DNA of 64,000 nucleotides, from NCBI GenBank assembly GCA_958510875.1, contig OY294068.1:191356315-191420314 (forward strand). Reading direction: 5' to 3'. Of this stretch, positions 45,082-55,852 are shown in pieces. The first letter of the stretch is position 1; every line of letters starts with the position of its first letter. This DNA comes from Endomychus coccineus (taxonomy: Eukaryota; Arthropoda; Insecta; Coleoptera; Endomychidae). The position numbers and the translations under genes are program-made. The notes under the pieces are model-generated. The model did no database searches. It was given only the letters and a program-made list of their open reading frames with translations, and was not told the DNA's origin.

Positions 45082-46539
45082 AAAAAAAAAATGCGGATGC
45101 TGTATCTCGAGATCTAGCAGCCGGGGAAAATTCGGTCTGTGAGATGAATTGATCATTGAACCATCCTCTAACGATAAACCATAGTGTCATCGGGTTAATG
45201 TTCAGTCCAACAATATCGCTCTGGCTCCTAGACTATTAGTGTATCGTTGATCTATCTGACATTCGGAAGTTGATTCAACGTTGAATCAACAATTCGTCAA
45301 CCCGAAGTCAACGTGGCCTTAGGGAATTTAAAATGACACTCGGGTGTTACCCCTATTTAATTTTTATACACAAAATTCCAAATTATATAATTCCAAAATT
45401 TGTAATTAAATTGACACTACACACAATACACCAGAAGAACAAACTGATGTAATTACATCATGAAATCCAGGCAACGGCTTTTCGAGGATGCACATTGAAT
45501 CAAATTCCCGATACAAGTTGTTATCTAGATGCAAATGCATTTAATTCCCTAGCCAAGTTTTGATTCGGCGTAAAGCAGAGAAACGGCCTTGTATATAACT
45601 AAATACTATGAATTTGTTTGCTGAACTGCTCTGGACAAGTTCAGTCAATAATTAATGAAGCAGATGTCTGATTTGTATATTGAGAGATTATATCCTGAAG
45701 CTCCATATATGCGGGTGGTCATTATACTTATTAAAACTACGAATTGAGATATTTTGTAGTGGTGCAAACTTAGAATCGTAGACATACCTTGCATGCCTTC
45801 AATGTCTAGACCTCCCCCGATTCCACTGTCTTGTCAATCAAAAAGATCCCAGAGCCATGTGTGAGTGTTTCACGCAACAGGATACGGATATAGTTAACTA
45901 TGTAAGCGCCACCAGCTTCGAAATTGCATGGAATTATCTACTAATTTAAAACAAACATAGGAAGTCAATTATAAAAACTTGACAGCTTCATATTTATGTC
46001 CTCATGGTTGTAGACAGTTTTATATGATTGTTCCCATTAACATTCCGTAATTGCCTATTGATAGATAGGACGATGATAATGTTTATTGATTGAAATTTGT
46101 CAATAAAAAATAATGTTTATTCTGATTCACCTGTTCAAGTAGAGCATTTAGGCGACAACAAATCTAATCTTCTTTTATGCCAACTTGCGCTCTGGTTGAA
46201 TTCAATTGGTAGTTCGCATGTACAATAATAATGACCACAAGCTGTGTCAGATTTGGAGGTTTTAACGGACAATACTCCTATACCAACCCAGTTTACAGCG
46301 AATCTGTTATGGGGCTATTTCCCCCTTACTATAAATATAGAATACTGGCTCTTGTCCGCGGGGTACGCCCGCAGAAATAGCTAATACCTGGATTCGTCAA
46401 TGTCATCCACCAAGTTTCAATTTATAATAAAAATATTTCTAATCAGTAGCAACAGCTAAAGATGTGGAAAGACGTAAAAGTATACTCTTTGATGCCATGT
46501 GAAAGTTTATTTGAATTGATAGGGATATCTGAAGCGTAT
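45082..46539. other. Stretch without recognised features
   Basis: Contains a perfect short palindrome GTTGATTCAACGTTGAATC(AAC) near 45271-45292. Otherwise nothing recognised. Confidence 0.5.
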
Positions 46540-47052
46540 CTTACACGGTCAATATTATTGACGAAGTATTGGTATAAAAACGGTAGCCCTCACACGATCC
46601 AATAATATTGATCAATAAGGTGTCAGCTTCAATTGTGCAGTCAGGGAGGATGTATCTACCGGCTTTAATCGCGTCTGCTTTGGTCCTCAAGAAGAGGAAA
46701 AGAGGAAGGCAACGAACAATGTGGACAAAAAGCTAGTTAAATAGACGTACGAGTCATGGATATGGGGAATTGCTTCGAGGACTCAACATTGAGCCAGAAC
46801 AAGAATTTTTTAAGAACTGTTTCAACACCTAGTTGCATTGGTTTCGCCGTTTATAATGAAGCAGGATACCATTATGAGAAAGGCGGATCGACTTGCAGTG
46901 TGACCGCCTTTCTCGGGAAAAGATGTTTTCTTGTTACACGGAAAAGTAGAAAGTTGTCACCACCGGGATGAGTGATCAAGGGTCGTATATTTCCCGTTGA
47001 ATGAAATCTGACAAATATGAATTGATTGATTCCTCACCAATAAAACACAGAT

Positions 47053-47054
<2 letters not shown>

Positions 47055-47147
<93 letters not shown>
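47055..47147. repeat. (TA)n microsatellite, about 46 units
   Basis: Pure alternating TA/AT for about 92 bp; a shorter TA run lies at 47609-47626 on the other side of the palindrome. The plus reading of repeated Ile-Tyr across it is an artefact. Confidence 0.97.
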
Positions 47148-47150
<3 letters not shown>

Positions 47151-47251
47151 TCGCTGTGGTTTTCTTTTGCTGGTTTATCTAAAGTAAGTTGTGGGTTCTC
47201 TTAGGTTTTTCAGCAATTTTAAATGAATTATCTCAATGAAACAATCTTTTC

Positions 47252-47287
47252 ATTCGACGCGTTTCGGCTTTCGCCTTCTTCAGGAAT
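47252..47287 (-). ncRNA. Hammerhead ribozyme motif, minus arm
   Basis: Mirror copy of the motif at 47504-47539: core CTGAAGA, stem II AGGC/GAAA/GCC, core GAAA, CGCG, cleavage after TC, stem I ATTC/GAAT. Confidence 0.65.
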
Positions 47288-47503
47288 TTATTCATTGTTT
47301 ACATTATGAACTGAAATTTAACAAAATATTTTTATATTAATTAGCTGTATGCACAATCTGTATTTATGACAAAGTTTTTCAGTTTGTTATGAGCATTGAC
47401 TTTAGTAACTGAAAAACTTTGTCATAAATACAGATTGTGCATACAGCTAATTAATATAAAAATATTTTGTTAAATTTCAGTTCATAATGTAAACAATGAA
47501 TAA

Positions 47504-47539
47504 ATTCCTGAAGAAGGCGAAAGCCGAAACGCGTCGAAT
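47504..47539 (+). ncRNA. Hammerhead ribozyme motif, plus arm
   Basis: ATTC (stem I), CTGAAGA (47508-47514), A, GGC, GAAA loop, GCC (stem II), GAAA (47526-47529), CGCG, TC with predicted cleavage after 47535, then GAAT pairing with ATTC. Stem III is one or two base pairs, the minimal form known from Penelope-like elements. Confidence 0.7.
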
Positions 47540-48370
47540 GAAAAGATTGTTTCATTGAGATAATTCATTTAAAATTGCTGAAAAACCTAAGAGAACCCAC
47601 AACTTACTTTATATATATATATATATACAGTTTATTAAAGGAAATGATGGATTATCCAAAATATATGTACAGAAGAAAATAAATATTTACACCTACTCTA
47701 AATGAACAACAATTTCATAAAATTTCTTTAAATAATTAAGTCCTGTATTTGACCTAGTCGGGATAATTCGCAACAATTAAATAATCGGAAGTTTATAATA
47801 TAATTCAAATCAGGATATCTATTCGCGTGATACAGTTGTTTACATCGAACAGATGGTCTAAAAAAAACTTAGACTCCAGTACTTTTGGAACGTTGACCCG
47901 CAATAAGAAACCAGCCGAAATAAGTTAATAGTTCTTTAGTATCTGTAGCACGGTCGACACAGGTGGTGGATTTATTTCAAATCGTGGTAATTTACGTGAT
48001 CGCTAATAATATTCGAGTTCTTTAAGGATCGGGTCAATTCCTCAACACAAATAATAAATTATTTGGTTTTCGGTACTTGAATTTAGGAAAAAAACACACA
48101 AACAACTCTTAAATAAATAAAACACTCCTAATAGTACAAAAAATAGAAACAACCCCTACCGCGTCTTGAGCATGACTAACGTTTTATTGCGCAATATGGC
48201 AATATACTCCTCACATGTGTTAATAATATTGACGCCGCTTTCAATAAAAATCGAACTGATTTTATTTTCTTCAATATTATTGCCATCAATATTATTGTTT
48301 CAATATACTCCTTACACATTGCATATATTGATCAATATCGATATTGCTTCAATAATATTGACCGTGTAAG

Positions 48371-48689
48371 GTACGCTTAAGGAATGATTTGCCACTGAAA
48401 TTATGTGACTGTCTATATGTATCAGCTTGACATGTACATGTTACCTGTCTTGTTCATAGGTTATGTGTTGTCTGCCATAGCATAGACAGTCTGAACTGTG
48501 GTAATAATCTATCAATCTATGGACCTGCCTGTCATGTATATTGTACGTGATTATATTAGCAGTCACAAACGTCAAAATATATCGAATCTCTTTTATCCCG
48601 TTTGAGATTTTCGAAAAATCCGGCAGCCTACGTCGCGTCGTATTAGGAGCATACGACGGAATAGTGAAAAGTCCCTGAGAAATGGATTT
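48371..48689. other. Stretch without recognised features
   Basis: Nothing recognised between the TIR block and the mariner relic. Confidence 0.45.
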
Positions 48690-49560
48690 ATTTTTCAAAC
48701 TTATTTTATTTCTCAACATAATCTCCTTGTAGGCAAATACACTTCGTCCTTTCTAATTTTTCGATCGAAATAGGCGTTTGTTTCTACGATGACCTCATCG
48801 TTGGAGACAAATCTCTTTTGGCCGAACCATTCTTCAAGTTTGGAAATGGATAAAAATCGCAGGGGGTCAAATCTGGAAAATATGGTGGATGACGAACCAA
48901 TTTGTAGCGCAATTCATGCAATTTTACCATTGCGACTGCGGGCCTGTGCGTCGGAGCGTTGTCCTGGTGGAATAGCACTTTTTTTTGCCAAATGCGGTCG
49001 ATTTCACTTCAAATTGGCGTCGAATCGATCCAACAGCTCTGCATAATATACGCTGATCTTTTGGCTCTTTTCGAAGTAATCGATATGGACGATACCGTGT
49101 GCATCCCATAAAACTGCCGCGATGACTTTGTTGGCCAATAAACCCACATTGGCCTTTTTCGGCTTCGATTCGCCAGGACAAGTCCACTGTTTCGACTGTT
49201 GTTTGGTCTCTGGTGTGTTGTGATGAATCCACGGTTACGAAACGGCGGAAAAAGTTCTTTCACTCCTTTGAAGTTGTCACACGATCATGCTTGTTGTCAA
49301 CAAAGAGCAAATAATACTTTCTAATATTCAACAATTTATGCAAAATGTTCCGTAACCGTTTGGTTCAGATGCCCATATAGCCTTAGCAATCTGGTGTACT
49401 TTAACTGACCGATCGTTCAATATCACACCATGGATTTTATTGACGATTTCTGTCGTTGTAACCTCAATTGAACGATCAGAACGTTCGGCGTCCTAGTCAA
49501 CGAAAATCAGTAAGCCACTTGTGAATCGTTTCAATCGATGGCGAAGAGTGTAACGGTGTA
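48690..49560 (-). pseudogene. mariner (DD34D) transposase, multiply frameshifted
   Basis: On minus, frames in turn give SIETIHKWLTDFR, EVTTTEIVNKIHGVILNDRS, NTPETKQQSKQW (just after the first D region), NVGLLANKVIAAVLWDAHGI, VLFHQDNAPTHRPAVAM (second D), HPPYFPDLTPCDFYPF (third D, 34 residues after the second) and a C-terminal GDYVE-like end near 48710. These are classic mariner signatures, unlike the DD41D family elsewhere in the window. At least three frame changes make it dead. Confidence 0.9.
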
Positions 49561-50966
49561 TCAATTACTAATTTATCTAAACTCAAATTTCACTATTGTC
49601 ATTATTCATTGTTCATCTCAACCTTAAATTTTAATTAATTTTGATATTAATTATTTTATTGGTGAATAAAACCATTTTTTGCTAAGTCGAACTATTTCTT
49701 TTATTTTTCCTATTCAACAATATCTATCTAACACCATCGTAATGCCGGCGATTCTTGATTGAGGTTGTTTTTCTTACCTTAGAAGTAAAGCTGTTGGCGC
49801 TCCGGGTACAACTGTCAATCAGGAATCGAAGGGTATGTTTCATTACGGTCGACCCTGAGATATTTCCATAATGAGCTAGTTGAGCAAGTAAACGGTTAAA
49901 ACTGACTAGTTAAATGTCCCTTTTAACCGGGAACCTTACAAGAGTCCCCATAATGTTTAACAAGCGATGCTTTGGTTTGCGTAATGTTTTTTTCCAAGCA
50001 AGAAATAATGTTTAATGAAGACGCGAAATTCACTTTTTTCCATGTTTACAAAAATCTTGAAGGCTTTCGATGGGTGATAAAACAGAACTGAATGGCGTAT
50101 CAATCTGAAAATTTTAATTCATGGGATTTTCGATTGTGGCTCCATCTATTTTATTCTTCGGGAACTTTTCACCTTGCCGTCGTATATACCAAATGTCAAG
50201 TCCGAAGATTTCGTGATGAGTGAGTCAGTGAGTGGTATTTCCGTTTAGGGCATTTAGCGTAAATAGTAAACTCACTGATAGAAATAAGGAAATACCTATG
50301 ATACTGAAGATGAGATGCATACACAAACTTCCATTTGAAACCTTTTCCCAATTTACGAATAGGGTAACATAAGACTTCATCTTAAAGACAACCAAACAAT
50401 AATGAATTTCATAAATATATAGTTTATCGTACAGACATCTACCTGTTCTAACGTGTGACATGTCCATACGCAGGTATGTAAAAGTTGAAGTGAGAGTACA
50501 AAAACATAATCGAAGAAAATAACACAGTAGGTAATAAACATTATGTCAGCAACGTACCAGTGTGGTCGCACACGGTTTATGTTTTTAATGTTATCTCTCT
50601 ACCGAATGTCGGATGAAAGAAATATTTGGCGCCGTCGTCGAAAACGATTGTGACAAGTCGATAGCTATGACAACATTTAAGATTTATTTCATCTTTTAAG
50701 AACTTCCATTTGACGAACAGTGCTGGTGACATTAACAGATTCTTATCTGGTTTGCAGGTGCGTATTCTCACCGAACTAATCTGAGAATATCGATAAAAAA
50801 AGCTGTGATCAATAGATCACGTGGCTTCCCTCACTCGTCGATGTTGGTTAGGTTGGATTCGGTTAAATACTTTTAATTACTCAACCAAATTCACAATGAA
50901 CTAGAAATAGTTTTAATTTTTAAAACGTTCTTAACTTAATAATAAGATTCTTGACCCAGTATGAAT
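49561..50966. other. Stretch without a recognised gene
   Basis: A 64-codon minus ORF at 50577-50771 has a moderately protein-like composition but no recognised family. The rest shows nothing. Confidence 0.45.
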
Positions 50967-51021
50967 TATATATAAAAATTCTCGGGAAATAGGTCACAAT
51001 AACACTTTGTTTTAAATATTC

Positions 51022-51063
51022 GTCTTTACGTACGTTTCGGTCTCACGACCATCATCAGAAGAC
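51022..51063 (-). ncRNA. Hammerhead ribozyme, minus arm of Penelope-like repeat
   Basis: Exact inverse of the 51207-51248 motif; all core bases kept. Confidence 0.8.
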
Positions 51064-51206
51064 TCACTATGTATAAAAAGGGGGTTTATTAAAACTAATT
51101 ATAGCACAAGCGTCCAAATCGCACAATTTTGATTGAAGTTAAATTGTGCGATTTGGACGCTTGTGCTATAATTAGTTTTAATAAACCCCCTTTTTATACA
51201 TAGTGA

Positions 51207-51248
51207 GTCTTCTGATGATGGTCGTGAGACCGAAACGTACGTAAAGAC
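51207..51248 (+). ncRNA. Hammerhead ribozyme, plus arm of Penelope-like repeat
   Basis: Stem I GTCTT, core CTGATGA (51212-51218), U, stem II GGTC/GTGA/GACC, core GAAA (51232-51235), stem III AC/GT with loop GTAC, cleavage after GTA (51243), stem I AAGAC. Every paired position is Watson-Crick. Confidence 0.85.
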
Positions 51249-51308
51249 GAATATTTAAAACAAAGTGTTATTGTGACCTATTTCCCGAGAATTTTTATAT
51301 ATAGTTCT

Positions 51309-51736
51309 TAACTTATAATTTATGTTTCATTATCAGATAAAAATAAAATATAAATAAACAATGGTTAAAAGACCTAACAGACACAAAAATTCCGGATGTG
51401 GTGCAGCACACGTTAAGCTTAGGTTCGAAATTTGAATTGCCTGATAATAAAAAATTGCCTATGGAATGAAATTAGAAATAAAATTTGTAACATCTTGACA
51501 AATAAAAAGAATGAACAGAAAGCAGAAATAGGCATAGCAAATAATCGTTTTAACTATAACACAAAAAAGACAAGAGAGAAGATCAATAAATATTATTTAC
51601 CTATGAATATTATTGAAAAATGTTTGTATTATTAATAACGCAATAAATCTTTTTGAAATAATTTTAATTTCTTTATTTTTCAATAAAATTTTTTATTGAA
51701 TTGAATTGTAAATAAATTAATTTGCCATAATGGCAA
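51309..51736 (+). other. 5' part of the Penelope-like element, degraded
   Basis: Lies between the terminal repeat and the RT remnant. An open stretch at 51432-51635 (rich in K, N and I) may be residual coding sequence upstream of RT, but no motif is recognised. Confidence 0.4.
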
Positions 51737-52137
51737 GCACCTTATATCTATGGGCTTCCAAAACTACACAAAAGACTACACCTTTAAGACCCATTGTAAG
51801 TAATATTGGACCGCCTACCTACAATTTATCAAAATCAATATAATTAGAAAAAATGGATTTTATGCGAAAGACTCGTGGCATTTTAAAAAAATCAATCCGT
51901 ACCCGTAATCATCTATTAATTTCCTTGGAGGATATTTCTTATCTTACAAATATAACAGTCGTTTTGGCATTAAAAAACGTAGGGCAGAGATTAAAAACCA
52001 CACACCTCTAGAACAATCTGAATTTATAAATGCAGTAAAATGTTGTTTAGAATGCACATATTTTCAATACGGTGAGCACAGCAATGGGATCTCCTATTTG
52101 AGCTACTATTGCTAACCTAGTTATGGAATTACATAAT
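51737..52137 (+). pseudogene. Penelope-like reverse transcriptase relic
   Basis: Frames in turn give APYIYGLPKLHK, TPLRPIVSNIGPPTYNLSKS, AKDSWHFKKINP, PLEQSEFINAVKCCLECTYF and AMGSPI, stop, ATIANLVMEL. LYGLPKxHK and LRPIVSxxxxPTYxLSK are signature blocks of Penelope-like RTs, and AMGSPxSPxxANLxME is their next motif. Deletions have removed the catalytic YxDD region, and several frameshifts are present. It is flanked by ribozyme-bearing repeats at 51207 and 52140. Confidence 0.9.
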
Positions 52138-52139
52138 AA

Positions 52140-52181
52140 GTCTTCTGATGATGGTCGTGAGACCGAAACGTACGTAAAGAC
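52140..52181 (+). ncRNA. Hammerhead ribozyme, downstream Penelope-like repeat
   Basis: Same sequence as 51207-51248 in the same orientation (stem I GTCTT/AAGAC, CTGATGA, GGTC/GACC, GAAAC, GTA). It marks the 3' terminal repeat; similarity to the first copy continues to about 52280. Confidence 0.85.
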
Positions 52182-52289
52182 AAGAAAATATAGAGCATAA
52201 GTGTCACATTAACACTAAAACTTGATTACTTAAAACTAACTGTATTACACAAAGCGTCCTTATCGCACCAATTTTAATTAAAATGCCCT

Positions 52290-53176
52290 CGTCGCCGAAA
52301 CGAACAGAAACACGAATAAACGAAATTGTAATACAATATCTAAATTGAAATGATTCCTCTACCAAAAAAATAAAAATATCCTCTTCAATGCATTTGAATA
52401 TTATTTATGAGAACGTGCTGCTCTGTTTGTCTCAATTAACTGTACATTTACTGAATAGTGAATAAGATAAGAATTAAGGAAAAATAAGATTATTACTTAA
52501 AATGTATAAGAAACGATTTCGTTTTCACTAGAAAATCATATGATGGGCACATACCGATGTTTTTACTGTATAGTCTTGTTTTATGTTCATATGAATCTAT
52601 AGTTTTGTAGTTTCATTACAATATAAAGTAATACAAACTTGAATCGATAATTAATTCGTAAATCACAGTATGTAAACAAATAACATTTTATAACTGTAAT
52701 AAAAAGGAAAGCGTCGGTGTTATTTTGACACACACCAGACGTGTCGCATCTATTAAATGGTTGACCATAAAAGTTACTTAAGTTGTCTTTAATGAGACCT
52801 AGACACGGCGTCAATTCATTCATTTCTCCACCTAGAACATTCGTAAAAACTCATCAACTTCCTATATTTGCATGGATTTATGAGTTCCTTATGGCTTCGT
52901 TAGAATAACTAATCAGCATGCTTTGGTTTATTGTTACCAGAGACGGCAGATGTTGATTTGTATGGGAAAACCCAAAAATGAAGTGCAAACAAGCAATATA
53001 ATACGTTCATTTCATAAGTGGTGTATCAGATAAAACTTAAGTTGAGGATATTGCTCACTCACATAACAATATTCCTTACAAGAATTTGCAATTCGACACC
53101 GATAAACTATAACTTCAAAGCACACTATGTACACAGGACAGATTTGCAGGTATTTTTAATTTATTCTTATTTATCT
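52290..53176. other. Stretch without recognised features
   Basis: AT-rich; nothing recognised. Confidence 0.5.
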
Positions 53177-53879
53177 ACAGGGAGTTTCCTAAGTAGTCTA
53201 CAAAATTCAAGGGTGTTCCTCATGTCTTTTTATAAAAAAATTTCACATGAACATGGGGTCTAATGTGCTTCTGTTCCAATCTACAGGGTGTTAAAAATTG
53301 AAAACAAAAATCGAATTTTCTCTAATATGTCGGAAACCACTCTGGATATTTTCCTTCCATTTCGGTATGTGGTATCTAGGTTAGAGGCAGTCTTTTTCTA
53401 TTAACAATTGTTTTCCTACTTGAACCATTGGCGTCCTTACATAATCGCCCCTGAATTATTCATTCAAAATAAATGGTAGGCCACTGATTTTTTATAGAGA
53501 AAATGATTTTTTCTTGATTTTCCATCATTTCTTCACAAAATTGGTCTCTTGAGTTTTTCTTGTACATCGAACGGTTTTCAAGGAAAAAAATGAAATCAAC
53601 TTAAACGTTAAAAACCGGGCTCGAACTGGCAACAGTGTTTCCTAAGTAGGTAATGTAAAACTTTTCAGTTGGTGACTTTGTTTATGAAAAAAGTTTGTAT
53701 AAGCATATTATTTATTATGCCTTGAAGTGTCTATTTACCCCAGATGTAAATACGTGTCCCTCATTGTAGTACACCACCTTGCCAACTGCCAATATGAACA
53801 CAGATTACAAGTAATCTAACGATCTACAAAATTCTTTATTAAAAGTAACTGATAACTACCACAAAAAGTTATAAAACTA

Positions 53880-54158
53880 AATAAAATGTTGAAATCGCTC
53901 AAGAACACCGGGCCTGTTACGAATAGTGTTACAGGAGTGTATTATTCCATTCTGCAGCTCTACTATGTTCTAAATGGGAGTAGTGTATATTAGTTCTTTA
54001 AGATGAGCGCAGAAATAGAAATCCAAAGGATTTATATCTGGGGATCGGAATGACCAAAACTGTGGACCTCCCCTCCCAATCCAGCGATTTGGAATTGCAT
54101 TATTGAGGTACTCCCGAACAATTACAGGAAAATGAGGAGAGGCTCCATCATGCATCAA
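53880..54158 (-). pseudogene. DD41D transposase C-terminal remnant of the outer element
   Basis: On minus: MMHDGASPHFPVIVREYLNN, IPNRWIGRGGPQFW, RSPDINPLDFYF, then after a stop IRNRPGVLERF. The second and third D are present, 41 residues apart. The N-terminal two thirds are gone. Confidence 0.85.
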
Positions 54159-54468
54159 CCAGAAGGATCGTTTTTTAGCAATTTTGGGATATGCAATGAA
54201 GTTGATTTAATTTTTTTTCTCGTAAACTGTTCGATGTATAAGAAAAATTCAAGAAGACCAATTTTGTTAAAAAACGTTGGAAAATCAAGAAAAAGTGTTA
54301 TCAAAAAAAGCAGTGGCGTACCATTTATTTTAAACAAATAATTTTGAAGGGCGTGTGCGTACAGACATCACTGGTTCAAGTAGGAAAATTGGAAAATACT
54401 GCCTTTAACTTATGTACCACATACCAAAATTGAAGGAAAATATCTAAAGTGGTTTTCGACATATTATA

Positions 54469-55425
54469 CTGGGTTCCCCATAATAGACTACCCATTTTAT
54501 ATTATTAATAAATTCCCTACGAGATAACTAAATAGGTTGTTCTCTGTGGGATTATCTTCTGTAGTCTTTGGGATTTAAGTAAATTATTAATCAAGTAGGC
54601 GCCTGTCACAAATAAATTTTAACTTAATAATTTCGTGCAACGCCATTTTTCTACGAGAAGTTTGTTAGTTTTCATCAATAATTATTTAATTTTTTTGCTT
54701 TGAGACATTATTTCAACATCCGTTTGAACTTTCATGGATTAATCGGTCCAACAACGTGTGTTTTGTGTAGAAACTTACATAAGAAGCAATTCGATAAAAG
54801 AAGTTAGGCGTGCATTTCGGCGTCAGTTTAATAACAACAATAGGGGTCATGCGCCAAATCGTAAAACTGTTAAGTTACGGGTTCGTCATTGGCGTGAAAA
54901 TGGTTCTGTACAAAATTTGAAGAAGCCTGGACGTCGAAGAACAACTCGTACACCAGAAAATATTGAACGAGTTAGAATTGCGTTTACGAGAAGTCCTAAA
55001 ATGTCTGCTAATCGACAAACCCTTATCCTAGGAATATCGAAGGGAAGCTTAGATCGAATTCTTCAAAGGGATTTAAAATTCCATCCCTATAAATACTACA
55101 TGGCACAGCACCTTAGCAATCAAGACAAAGAAGCAAGGTTAGCATTTTGTCAAGAATTTTTGGATTTACATCAAGAAGCAATTCACAGTCTCCTAATGAC
55201 CGACGAAGCAAATTTTTATCTAATATTGAAAAATGTGTTGAAGTTCGTGGAGGTCATTCAAAAGACGTGATTTTCAAAAGTTAGAATTAAATTAGCCAAA
55301 TATTTATAAGTTATCATAAATCCCAAAGAGTTAGCTGTAATTTAGTAGAATAGAAAGTTTGTTTTGTTAGCTAAAAAAATTTTAATTCAAATATTAAAAT
55401 GGGTACTCTATTATAGGGAACCCAG
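54469..55425 (+). mobile_element. Inner DD41D transposon, internally deleted, inserted into the outer element's TIR
   Basis: TIRs CTGGGTTCCCCATAATAGAC and the inverted right end CTGGGTTCCCTATAATAGAG, each followed by TACCCATTTTA. TA on both sides (54467-54468, 55426-55427). 957 bp, shorter than the 1.3-1.4 kb full-length members because the transposase is cut after the first catalytic D. Confidence 0.92.
54734..55270 (+). pseudogene. DD41D transposase, N-terminal half only
   Basis: ATG GAT is followed at once by TAA (54740-54742), then VQQRVFCVETYIRSNSIKEV. Helix-turn-helix region with KPGRRRTTRTPENIERVR; linker with GISKGSLDRILQRDLKFHPY; first catalytic block LLMTDEANFYL, where the reading is truncated. 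The blocks with the second and third D are deleted. Confidence 0.9.
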
Positions 55426-55809
55426 TATATATTAACTTTTAACACCTGTAGATTGAAACGGAAACACTTTAGATTCCATGGTCATATGAAAATTGTTTAT
55501 AAAAAGACGAGGGATCACGCCCTTAGCTGTACAGCTGATCACTAAATTTCTTCTGATGGAAAATAATCTACACATAATAACTGTTATAACTTGCATAATT
55601 GGTATAAGAACATACATCAGCTATACCTAACTTTCTACATATATGTTAGAAAAATTGTGTATTGAAGGAGACATTATTCTTAGGGGGTTGTTTCCAAGGG
55701 GAATTAACCACTGGAATAAATGCAGTGAACTGTGTAGCGTGAATGTTTTTTTCCCACAGTAAATACCGCTGCAGAAACCAGAAGAATGTTTCAGTTCAAG
55801 CCTCAAGCC

Positions 55810-55852
55810 TGCCCTGAAGATGCCACCTATAACGGTTAGCGAAACGTCGGTA
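55810..55852 (+). ncRNA. Hammerhead ribozyme motif with loopless stem III
   Basis: TGCC (stem I), CTGAAGA (55814-55820), stem II TGCCACC / TATA / ACGGTTAGC (imperfect), GAAA (55841-55844), CGTC with predicted cleavage after 55848, then GGTA pairing with TGCC. The GAAACGTC form with almost no stem III is characteristic of Penelope-like elements. No RT was recognised beside it. Confidence 0.65.

Larger units (their letters stand above)
47181..47610. repeat. 430-bp near-perfect palindrome, probable head-to-head Penelope-like terminal repeats
   Basis: AAAGTAAGTTGTGGGTTCTC at 47181 pairs with its inverse ending 47610, and the arms stay nearly identical to a short spacer around 47395. Each arm holds a hammerhead motif. 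TA repeats flank both sides. The layout matches the ribozyme-bearing inverted block beside the Penelope-like RT at 51 kb, but no RT is seen here. Confidence 0.8.
46540..48370. mobile_element. TIR-bounded block (CTTACACGGTCAATATTATTG) with later insertions
   Basis: CTTACACGGTCAATATTATT at 46540 faces its inverse AATAATATTGACCGTGTAAG ending at 48370. Further CAATATTATTG-like segments sit inside each end (46605, 48225, 48280). The 1.8 kb in between contains a (TA)n run and a ribozyme-bearing palindrome, probably inserted later. No transposase was recognised, so the superfamily is unknown. Confidence 0.6.
50967..51303. repeat. Inverted (head-to-head) terminal repeat of a Penelope-like element
   Basis: A near-perfect palindrome centred at 51135: TATATAAAAATTCTCGGGAA at the left end pairs with its inverse at the right end. 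Each arm has an intact hammerhead (51022-51063 minus, 51207-51248 plus). A further copy of the plus-arm sequence (ribozyme plus the ACAAAGCGTCC-like part) follows the RT remnant at 52140. Penelope-like elements are known for such pseudo-LTRs with an inverted partial copy at the 5' end. Confidence 0.88.
53177..55540 (-). mobile_element. DD41D transposon with long TIRs, split by a second DD41D transposon
   Basis: The left TIR (53177-53440) begins TACAGGGAGTTTCCTAAGTA. It contains ATGTCTTTTTATAAA, GTTCCAATCTACAGGGTG, CTAATATGTCGGAAACCA and TTTCCTACTTGAACCA. Its inverse appears in two pieces: 54362-54467 (TGGTTCAAGTAGGAAA through TTTTCGACATATTA) and 55428-55540 (AACACCTGTAGATTGAAAC through TTTATAAAAAGACGAGGGAT). 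The break is exactly where the 54469-55425 element sits. A transposase remnant lies on minus inside. Outer boundary approximate. Confidence 0.85.

Noticed and set aside
44777..45190. Minus ORF of 137 codons
   Set aside because: It runs across the arm of foldback element G; the mirrored arm shows the same bases with stops, so it is a palindrome artefact.
47001..47204. Plus ORF of repeated Ile-Tyr
   Set aside because: It is a translation of the (TA)n microsatellite.
49550..49731. Possible small LTR (TGTAAC … CTAACA with AATAAA inside)
   Set aside because: No target duplication, no second copy and no primer-binding site convincingly follows.
50577..50771. Possible exon on minus, 64 codons
   Set aside because: Protein-like but with no recognised family, and it does not match any part of the rugose protein known to me.
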